DNA of 64,000 nucleotides from Bosea sp. F3-2 (GTDB taxonomy: Bacteria; Pseudomonadota; Alphaproteobacteria; Rhizobiales; Beijerinckiaceae), in the NCBI RefSeq assembly GCF_008253865.1, contig NZ_CP042331.1, forward strand, positions 6,165,501-6,229,500, given 5' to 3'. Shown piece by piece: positions 52,932-62,423 of this stretch. How positions within the stretch are numbered: position 1 is the stretch's first letter; every line of letters begins with the position of its first letter. A program made the translations under genes and the position numbers. Under the pieces are notes generated by a model. The model was not told where the DNA came from. It saw nothing but the letters and a program-made list of their open reading frames with translations, and did not search any database.

Positions 52932-53597
52932 ATGTCCCAATCGAATTGCCTGCCAAATTCAGCCTGGCTCGGAAATGAAGCCGTCGAGGGGTACCTGGAC
53001 AACGCCGAGCGCGCTGTAATGATGGCCAAGGCTGCTCGGAAGATCGAAGAGCTCTTTGATATCTTGAAAGTCGATCACCGGAACGATCACAACACGCGCG
53101 ATACGCCGGGGCGGGTTGCCAAAATGCTCGTCGAGGAGATCCTCTACGGCCGCTACAACGCGCCGCCGAACATCACCGAATTCGACAATGCCGCGCGTTA
53201 TGACCAGTTGATCGTCACCGGCCCGATCGATGTCCGCTCGACCTGCGCCCATCATTTGATGCCGATCTATGGCGTCGCATTCATCGGCATCCTGCCCTCA
53301 GCCGAAGGCAAGATCATCGGCCTGTCCAAATACGATCGCATCGTTCAGCATTTTGCTGCCCGGCTCCAGATCCAGGAGGAGTTGGTAAAACAGATCGAGC
53401 GCCATATCGTCGAGACCACCGAGCCTCGTGGGCTGGCGGTCAGGATCAGCGCCGTCCATATGTGCAAAACCCATCGCGGAGTTCGAGCCCCGCATGCCAG
53501 CCGCATGGTGAACAGCACATTCTACGGCGAACTTGCCACCAACGCCTCGTTCAAGTCCGAATTTCTTCAGGAATGTGCATCCTTGGAACGTCAATAG
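52932..53597 (+). CDS. folE: GTP cyclohydrolase I
   Basis: A 221-residue FolE. Zinc ligands Cys105 and His108 lie in 'STCAHHLMPIYG' and Cys178 in 'AVHMCKTHRGV'; the 'NHNTRDTPGRVAKMLVEE'-type segment and 'GLSKYDRIVQHFAARLQIQE' are conserved. It converts GTP to 7,8-dihydroneopterin triphosphate. Its place opposite pruR-dcpA and ahead of a PTPS gene suggests that it supplies a signalling pterin, rather than folate alone. Confidence 0.93.
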   Translation: MSQSNCLPNSAWLGNEAVEGYLDNAERAVMMAKAARKIEELFDILKVDHRNDHNTRDTPGRVAKMLVEEILYGRYNAPPNITEFDNAARYDQLIVTGPIDVRSTCAHHLMPIYGVAFIGILPSAEGKIIGLSKYDRIVQHFAARLQIQEELVKQIERHIVETTEPRGLAVRISAVHMCKTHRGVRAPHASRMVNSTFYGELATNASFKSEFLQECASLERQ

Positions 53598-53607
53598 GTC
53601 AAACATT

Positions 53608-54117
53608 ATGGACGGCGGGGCAATGATGCAGGACGAGAGACCTGCGCAAACAAGGTACCGGGATATCTATCGGTCCACCAAGACCTATGACTTCAATGAA
53701 GGCTTGTCCTGCTGCTTCAGGCAGTGGCGTGCGACCCATTCGCATTGCAGCCTGCTCCATGGCTATGCGCTGTCATTCAAATTCGTCTTCGCGACCTACG
53801 AACTCGACGAGCGCAACTGGTGCTGCGATTTTGGCGCCATGAAGGACGTCAAGGCCTGGCTGAAGATGATGTTCGATCACACGATGGTCGTCGCAGCCGA
53901 CGATCCGCATCTCGACACGTTCCGGGAGCTGGCCGACAAAGGCGTCGTAGATCTGCGGATCATGCCGGCGGTCGGCTGCGAAGCGACCGCCAAATATGCC
54001 TTCGACCACGTGTCGGCTTGGCTCGCCGATCTTATGGGCGATCGCGTTTGGCTGGAATCGGTCGAGGTTCGCGAACATGCCGGCAATTCGGCGATCTTTG
54101 AGCGTCGGCAATATTGA
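53608..54117 (+). CDS. 6-pyruvoyl-tetrahydropterin synthase/QueD family protein
   Basis: A 169-residue protein, 11 bp after folE. ATG 53608 or 53623 may be the start. Catalytic Cys47 and a zinc-site His lie in 'HSHCSLLHGYALSF', with 'CCDFGAMKDVKAWLKMMFDH' (Asp-His pair) and 'VGCEATAKYAF' (Glu). This matches PTPS/QueD but with the usual LHGHNY replaced by LHGYAL. It converts dihydroneopterin triphosphate to a 6-substituted tetrahydropterin; biopterin-type or queuosine-type product cannot be decided, though the neighbours favour a signalling pterin. Confidence 0.82.
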   Translation: MDGGAMMQDERPAQTRYRDIYRSTKTYDFNEGLSCCFRQWRATHSHCSLLHGYALSFKFVFATYELDERNWCCDFGAMKDVKAWLKMMFDHTMVVAADDPHLDTFRELADKGVVDLRIMPAVGCEATAKYAFDHVSAWLADLMGDRVWLESVEVREHAGNSAIFERRQY

Positions 54118-54211
54118 CGGGATTTGGCGCCGACGGGGGGGCAACAATAAAGGCATACCGATCTGTCGCTTGGCAGAAATGCAAGAATGCGTCGGTTTGG
54201 TTGAGAACTGG

Positions 54212-54852
54212 CATTTAATTAGGGTCTTCCTCAATTTGCGTGGAGCGGTGGCAGCATTCGCGCTCTCAGGAGTTCTGGGCCGGCTCTACCGTCCATTGCG
54301 CGCTTGAGCGTCTTCAGTCGGTTGATCTGCCCTTCGGCCTGTCCATTGCTCCAGGGTAGCTCGATGGCGTTGTTGACGGCCGCGATATCCCTGCGCAGGA
54401 CGCGCGCGAACCGCATGATAGGTGTGAGTTCGGTGTCGATCGCATCGTCGCTCCATGCATCCAGTGATGCCGACCTCTTGCCGCGAAGGATGCCGTTGAA
54501 GCGCATTGCCAACCGATCGGTGAACGTTTGTCGCTCACACTGCTGATGGGAACATCGCCAGCGGCTCAGCAGGAGCTTAACCGTCACAGGTTTGCCCTGA
54601 AAAGGCAGATCCTGAAGGCTGCGATTGGACCAACCATGCCGACTTCGGCTTTGCCAACCACAATCGGGGCAAATGCCGATCGCGGGTCCGGCAGCCGAAA
54701 CAACCCAATCGTGGTCGTCAGTCAGCGCGACACCCAGAATTCTGACGCCTGGGCCGGGCGACCATTTCGATTGCGAGCGCATGCCCGCCAATAGCGATAG
54801 CGTCGCTAACAGCGCATCAACCACGCAAATTGAGGAAGACCCCCATTAAATG
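54212..54852 (-). mobile_element. Non-autonomous ISL3-type element
   Basis: A 641-bp element. The ends carry a perfect 22-bp inverted repeat (54222-54243 against 54821-54842, beginning GGGTCTTCCTCAATTTGC) and, outside it, a further inverted pair CATTTAAT / ATTAAATG with a 2-bp mismatch between. Within is one frame (see next entry) for a shortened transposase. No clear 8-bp direct duplication is visible. Confidence 0.85.
54231..54824 (-). pseudogene. ISL3 family transposase with internal deletion
   Basis: A 197-residue in-frame remnant of a transposase that is normally over 400 residues. The N-terminal zinc finger is present ('ICPDCGWQSRSRHGWSNR', 'RWRCSHQQCERQTF') and the C-terminal part too ('NAIELPWSNGQAEGQINRLK', 'LLRARML'). 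The DDE core between about residues 115 and 135 of the remnant is missing, so it cannot catalyse transposition. Confidence 0.88.
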
Positions 54853-55051
54853 GAAAGTGACATATCACTCGGTCAGCGATCCGGACGCGTTGGCTGCATA
54901 TGCCAAGCTGAGCGGACCAGCTATCCTTGCAGCAGGCAGTCGAATTCTTGCGCGCGGAATGCCGAGCAACCTTTATGAGGAAGGCTTGCACCAGCGAACG
55001 GTTGTGATCGAATTCGTGATCAAGAATCAGATTTTGCCCAAAGCTTCATGA
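54845..55051 (+). pseudogene. DUF1330 gene fragment next to the IS end
   Basis: The frame reads WKVTYHSVSDPDALAAYAKL, then 'GPAILAAGSRILARGM' and 'QRTVVIEF', which is the N-terminal two-thirds of a DUF1330 protein (normally about 95 residues). The 5' end runs into the IS inverted repeat without its own start, and the 3' end is lost after EF. The overlapping LysR gene stops at 55020. Confidence 0.75.
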
Positions 55052-55925
55052 GGTCTTCTTTGAAGCGGCGGGCCGCCGCCGATAAATGGCCCCCGCGTCG
55101 CTCCAGCAATCCTAGCGTACGTGAAATGATTGGCTCTTCGATACGAAGCGCGACAAGATCAGGATGTCTCGTCAAAGGGAGTGCCAGTTTTGGCAATACA
55201 GTTGCTCCCAAGCCTGCCTCAGTTAATCCAACAGCCGTCGACACATGATTCACCTCATAGAACCATTTAACGTCAATCCTGTTCTGAGCCAACGCGTTGT
55301 CTAGAACGACGCGATTTCCACTTTCACGGCTCACGCCGATTAGGCGTTGTTCTGTCAGCTCATTCCAGGTAACGGATTCGCGTTTCCCGAGCGAGTGGTC
55401 GCTTCGGCAGAAGAAAATAAACGGATCGTCCATTATCGGCGTATTGACTAGATCTGGGTGAGTTTGCCCTAAAATATTAATCCCAAAATCAACTTCACCT
55501 CTTGCGATGCATTCTAGCCCTTCATTCGAAGAGAGATCCAGTATTCTGAATCTAATGTTTGGAAATCGTGTATTGAAATCATGAATTAACTTGGGCAAAA
55601 AACTGATTGCAGCGGTCGGAATCGATGCAATCGTTATCCTGCCATGCTGGCGAACAGCCAGATCTTCGGACGAAAGCACCGAATTTTCGATGTCAAAAAT
55701 GATGCGTCGCAATTGCGGCTCAATCGCTCGTCCGATCGCCGTTGGCGTAACGGATCGCTTCGATCGCTCCAGCAGCGCCGCACCTAAGGTCGCTTCGAGC
55801 GCCTGTATACGGCGTGACAGCGCTGATTGGGAAAGTCCTATCGCGTCTGCCGCCTGATGGAAGTTTCTCAGGTCGTAGACGGCCAGGAAGGCTCGCAAGT
55901 CGAGGATTTCGAAGTTGATGCGCAT
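55020..55925 (-). CDS. LysR family transcriptional regulator
   Basis: A 301-residue protein from ATG 55925 (MRINFEILDLRAFLAV), with AGG upstream. HTH 'NFHQAADAIGLSQSALSRRI' (about 20-40), an effector domain from about 90 with 'ITIASIPTAAISFLPKLIHDF' and 'FGINILGQTHPDLV'. It is more AT-rich than its flanks. It is divergent from the PrpF-DctA operon across 117 bp and is its likely regulator, answering to a di- or tricarboxylate. Confidence 0.9.
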   Translation of the reverse strand: MRINFEILDLRAFLAVYDLRNFHQAADAIGLSQSALSRRIQALEATLGAALLERSKRSVTPTAIGRAIEPQLRRIIFDIENSVLSSEDLAVRQHGRITIASIPTAAISFLPKLIHDFNTRFPNIRFRILDLSSNEGLECIARGEVDFGINILGQTHPDLVNTPIMDDPFIFFCRSDHSLGKRESVTWNELTEQRLIGVSRESGNRVVLDNALAQNRIDVKWFYEVNHVSTAVGLTEAGLGATVLPKLALPLTRHPDLVALRIEEPIISRTLGLLERRGGHLSAAARRFKEDLMKLWAKSDS

Positions 55926-55957
55926 CCTGCATCGATAGTCGAAAACATAGCATTTCA

Positions 55958-55972
55958 CCAGTCTGATTCTGG
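55958..55972. promoter_or_regulatory. Possible LysR site upstream of the prpF-like gene
   Basis: CCAGTCTGATTCTGG has inverted CCAG/CTGG arms. It lies in the divergent spacer between the LysR gene and the prpF-type gene. The support is position and symmetry only. Confidence 0.3.
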
Positions 55973-56042
55973 CTGCTAACACAAAGAAAGCGATAATAGA
56001 ATGTGCGCGTATAACAACGCAGCGCAGTGGGGAGGTTTTTTC

Positions 56043-57095
56043 ATGACGAAAATACCTTGTGTATTGATGCGCGGTGGAACATCTCGCGGGCCTTACTTTA
56101 TTTCCTCCGATCTTCCGTCAGATGAGGCGAAAAGGGACGAAATTTTACTGCGCGTCATGGGTTCCGGTCACCCCCTGGAGATCGACGGAATTGGCGGTGG
56201 AAATCCGGTTACGAGCAAAGTTGCAATCGTATCTCCCTCGGCGCGCGCCGGTATCGATGTTGAATATTTATTCGCGCAGGTGAAAGTCGAAGAGCGTAAG
56301 GTTGATACCTCTCCTAATTGCGGCAATATGCTCTCAGGTGTCGGTCCTTTTGCTATCGAGGCGGGGCTGGTGAAAGCCGCTGATGGAGTCACCAGCGTTC
56401 GCATACTCAACTTGAATACCAACAAAGTGATCGAAGCCAAGGTTCAAACGCCGGGCCGCCGCGTGACATACGAGGGCAGCGCCTCAATTGATGGCGTGCC
56501 TGGCACGGCCTCGCCGGTACATCTCGCCTTCCTGGACGCTGCCGGCTCCAAGACCTCGGGGCTTCTACCCACCGGTTCGGCGGTGGACATCGTCGAAGGA
56601 ATCGAGGTTTCGTGCGTGGACGCTGCGACGCCGATCGTCCTGATACGCTCTATGGATCTTGGAAAAGCGGGGACTGAAGCCCCCGCGGAGTACGCCGCGG
56701 ATCGCGAGTTCATGGCCCGTCTGGAAAGAATCCGCATTGCAGCTGGCAAGCAGATGGGAATACTCGATGCAGCAGAGCGAGTGATCCCCAAACCTGTCCT
56801 GATTGCGCCACCCGTCAAGGGGGGGCATCTCGCCGTACGTTATTTCATGCCTCACCAGTGTCACTCGGCACTTGCGATCACGGGAGCGGTCGCAGTGGCG
56901 TCGGCTGTTGCCACGCCAGGGACCGTGGCTTTCGAGATGGTCAGGCCCAACTCTCTGCCGATGGACATCACGCTCGAGCACCCATCGGGACGGCTTGACG
57001 TCAATCTCGACCATTTGCCCGGATCTCAGGAGCCAGTTGCTCGCGTTTTGCGCACCGCACGTCGCTTGTTCGAAGGACACGTATTTGCTTCGTGA
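56043..57095 (+). CDS. PrpF-family isomerase (4-oxalomesaconate tautomerase-like)
   Basis: A 350-residue protein from ATG 56043 (MTKIPCVLMRGGTSRGPYFI), with GGGGAGG upstream. The PrpF features are 'MRGGTSRG', 'GIGGGNPVTSKVAIV' and 'VDTSPNCGNMLSGVGPFAIEAG' (with a catalytic Cys). Members isomerise 4-oxalomesaconate (gallate pathway) or trans-2-methyl-aconitate. The neighbouring DctA-type transporter suggests that the organism imports and isomerises a tricarboxylate; the exact substrate is not shown. Confidence 0.88.
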   Translation: MTKIPCVLMRGGTSRGPYFISSDLPSDEAKRDEILLRVMGSGHPLEIDGIGGGNPVTSKVAIVSPSARAGIDVEYLFAQVKVEERKVDTSPNCGNMLSGVGPFAIEAGLVKAADGVTSVRILNLNTNKVIEAKVQTPGRRVTYEGSASIDGVPGTASPVHLAFLDAAGSKTSGLLPTGSAVDIVEGIEVSCVDAATPIVLIRSMDLGKAGTEAPAEYAADREFMARLERIRIAAGKQMGILDAAERVIPKPVLIAPPVKGGHLAVRYFMPHQCHSALAITGAVAVASAVATPGTVAFEMVRPNSLPMDITLEHPSGRLDVNLDHLPGSQEPVARVLRTARRLFEGHVFAS

Positions 57096-57164
57096 GTGGA
57101 TGGTCCGAAGTGTTTCGAGCAGGTTGCCTGTAATAACAAATAATAAAATTGGGAGGTTTCTGAA

Positions 57165-58505
57165 ATGATGGCAGTGCACGCGAGAGAAATTTCCGGAAAA
57201 AAGCCGTTCTACAAGCAGCTGTACTTCCAGGTGTTGTTCGGCGTTCTGGTCGGCGGATTCCTTGGGCATTTTGCTCCTGACTTCGCGGTACAGTTCAAGC
57301 CGATGGGCGATGCGTTTATCAAAATCGTCAAGATGATGATCGTCCCCGTAGTATTCTGCACGATCGTCATCGGAATCGCGACGGTAGGCGCTAACGCCAG
57401 TATTGGGGGGGCGCTTCTGAAAGCGATGTTGTTGTTCTACGCCCTGACAATTATTGCGCTGATAGTTGGGCTGGTTGCCGTTGAAACCATTAAGCCCGGC
57501 GATGGGATGCATATCGCGGCGAGCTCGATCGATCCTGCTCAGGCCGCGGCTTATGCCAAATCGGCCAAGAAGCTCGATTTCGTCGGGGTGCTTCTCCATA
57601 TTATTCCGCCGAGCTTCTTCACGCCCTTTGCCGAAGGCGAGGTTCTCCCGGTTCTCTTCATTGCCATCATCACAGGCTTTGGATTGAGGCGCGTTGGCGA
57701 AGCTGGCCGACCGTTCCTAGGGGGGCTGGAATCTTTCTCCAGTGGCCTTTTTGCCGCCTTTGGGTTCCTCATGCGATTGGCGCCCTTTGGAGCCTTCGGA
57801 GCCATTGCGTTCATCGTGGCGAAGAATGGCATCAAGTCGATCGGCAATCTCGGCCTGCTGATTGCAACGTTCTATGTAGCCAGCATCTTCTTCGTGTTTG
57901 TCGTTCTTGCATTGCTGGCTCGCTTCCATGGGTTCAGCCTGATCAAGCTCCTGCGCTACATTCGCGAAGAGCTTTTGGTCGTGCTTGGCACGTCCTCGAC
58001 CGAACCGGTGCTTCCAGCGATGCTGTACAAGCTCGAGAAGCTGGGCTGCAGCAAGGGGTCGGTCGGCCTGACACTTCCGCTGGGCTATTCGTTCAATCTC
58101 GATGGAACGGCCATTTACCTGACGTTGGCCTCGGTGTTCTTGGCTCAGGCTCTCGATATCCAGCTTAGCCAATGGCAGATCGTTTCGATGATCCTGGTCA
58201 TGTTGCTGACGTCGAAGGGCGCGGCCGGCGTGACCGGCAGCGGTTTCGCGGCGCTTGTCGCGACCTTGGCGGCGATGCCGGATACCGTGCCTGTCGCCGC
58301 GGTCGTGATCATCGCCGGCATCGATCGTTTCATGTCGGAGGCACGCGCTCTGACGAGTCTCTGCAGCAACGCCGTGGCCTGTATTGTTCTCGCGATCTGG
58401 GACGGTGCTTGCGACATGACCGTTTTGAAACGCGAACTGGATCAAGGATACATGCAGCAGCTCGATGAGATCGCAGAGCCGCAGCAGATTGCAGTGCACG
58501 TCTAG
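57165..58505 (+). CDS. DctA-type dicarboxylate/cation symporter
   Basis: A 446-residue DAACS-family protein with eight transmembrane helices and two hairpins. Family motifs: 'VLGTSSTEPVLPAML' (HP1), 'YSFNLDGTAIYLTLASVFLA' (TM7), and 'KGAAGVTGSGFAALVATLAA' (HP2). GGGAGG lies 7 bp ahead of ATG 57165. It imports C4-dicarboxylates or related acids and is 69 bp after the prpF-like gene, so the two form an operon. Confidence 0.93.
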   Translation: MMAVHAREISGKKPFYKQLYFQVLFGVLVGGFLGHFAPDFAVQFKPMGDAFIKIVKMMIVPVVFCTIVIGIATVGANASIGGALLKAMLLFYALTIIALIVGLVAVETIKPGDGMHIAASSIDPAQAAAYAKSAKKLDFVGVLLHIIPPSFFTPFAEGEVLPVLFIAIITGFGLRRVGEAGRPFLGGLESFSSGLFAAFGFLMRLAPFGAFGAIAFIVAKNGIKSIGNLGLLIATFYVASIFFVFVVLALLARFHGFSLIKLLRYIREELLVVLGTSSTEPVLPAMLYKLEKLGCSKGSVGLTLPLGYSFNLDGTAIYLTLASVFLAQALDIQLSQWQIVSMILVMLLTSKGAAGVTGSGFAALVATLAAMPDTVPVAAVVIIAGIDRFMSEARALTSLCSNAVACIVLAIWDGACDMTVLKRELDQGYMQQLDEIAEPQQIAVHV

Positions 58506-58667
58506 AGATAGGGCACTCACAAGCGCTGCTCAGTCGACATGCGCATCCGGATAATCGATTGCCCGGATAGCGTCAGAGACTGGGGACGCCGTCGGGATCG
58601 CGCTGACCGTAACTCCTGAAATGTCCGCACACCACGGATTCGTCCGCGTGAAAGGATTGTTTTGACC

Positions 58668-61355
<2,688 letters not shown>

Positions 61356-61400
61356 ACACGCCGCAACAACAAAAATCTCACTTTCGAAAGGGAGGGAAGC

Positions 61401-62423
61401 GTGACGACAGCGATACCCGCCACGCTCATTGCGGGCGATGGCATTGGCCCCGAGATCACCGAAGCCGTGGTGCAGATCCTGGAGGCCGCCAAGGCGCCCT
61501 TCGCCTGGGACCGCCAGTTCGGCGGCCTGGCCGGCATCGACAATGGCGGTGAGCCCATGCCGCAGGCGACGCTCGACAGCATCCGCCGCACCAAGCTGGC
61601 GCTGAAGGGGCCGCTGACCACGCCGGTCGGCGGCGGCTTCCGCTCCGTCAATGTCCGGCTGCGCGAGACCTTCGGTCTCTATGCGAATGTGCGGCCGGCC
61701 AAGACGCTGACTCCCGGCGGTCGCTACGAGAACATCGACATCGTCCTCATCCGCGAGAATCTCGAAGGGCTCTATGTCGCCTTCGAGCACTTCATCGCCG
61801 TCGGCGACGACCCGGAGGCGGTGGCGATCTCGCAGGGCATCAACACCAAGGCGGAGTGCCGCCGGATCGTCCGGTATGCCTTCGACTACGCCCTCGCGAA
61901 CGGCCGCAAGAAGGTGACCGTGGTGCACAAGGCGAACGTGCTGAAGGCGCTGACCGGCATCTTCCTCGCCGCCGGCAAGGAGATCGCCAAGGAATACGAA
62001 GGCCGCGTCGCGATGGACGAGCGCATCGTCGATGCCTGCGCGATGCAGTTGGTGATGAAGCCGGAGCAGTTCGACGTCATCGTCACCACCAACCTGTTCG
62101 GCGACATCCTCTCCGACCAGATCGCCGGCCTCGTCGGCGGGCTCGGCATGGCGCCGGGCGCCAATATCGGCCCGGACGTGGCGATCTTCGAGGCGGTCCA
62201 CGGCTCGGCCCCGGACATCGCCGGCAAGGGCATCGCCAACCCGCTCGCTCTGCTCCTGGCGAGCTGCCTGATGCTCGACCATGTCGGCGAGGGCGGGAAG
62301 GCGACGGCGATCCGCAACGCCGTCGATACCGTGCTCAACACCGACAAGATCAAGACCGGTGACCTCGGCGGCACGGCGTCGACCAAGGATTTTGCAGCAG
62401 CGATTATGAAGCGACTGGCATGA
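61401..62423 (+). CDS. NAD-type isocitrate/isopropylmalate dehydrogenase family protein
   Basis: A 340-residue enzyme. Starts GTG 61401 after GGGAGGGAAGC. Motifs: 'IAGDGIGPEITEAV', 'RETFGLYANVRPAKTL' (substrate Arg), 'IRENLEGLYVAFEH', 'TTNLFGDILSDQIAGLVGG' (catalytic Asp) and 'EAVHGSAPDIAGKG'. The length and the acnA link favour an NAD+-dependent isocitrate dehydrogenase over LeuB. It overlaps the downstream TPP-enzyme gene by 4 bp. Confidence 0.88.
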   Translation: MTTAIPATLIAGDGIGPEITEAVVQILEAAKAPFAWDRQFGGLAGIDNGGEPMPQATLDSIRRTKLALKGPLTTPVGGGFRSVNVRLRETFGLYANVRPAKTLTPGGRYENIDIVLIRENLEGLYVAFEHFIAVGDDPEAVAISQGINTKAECRRIVRYAFDYALANGRKKVTVVHKANVLKALTGIFLAAGKEIAKEYEGRVAMDERIVDACAMQLVMKPEQFDVIVTTNLFGDILSDQIAGLVGGLGMAPGANIGPDVAIFEAVHGSAPDIAGKGIANPLALLLASCLMLDHVGEGGKATAIRNAVDTVLNTDKIKTGDLGGTASTKDFAAAIMKRLA

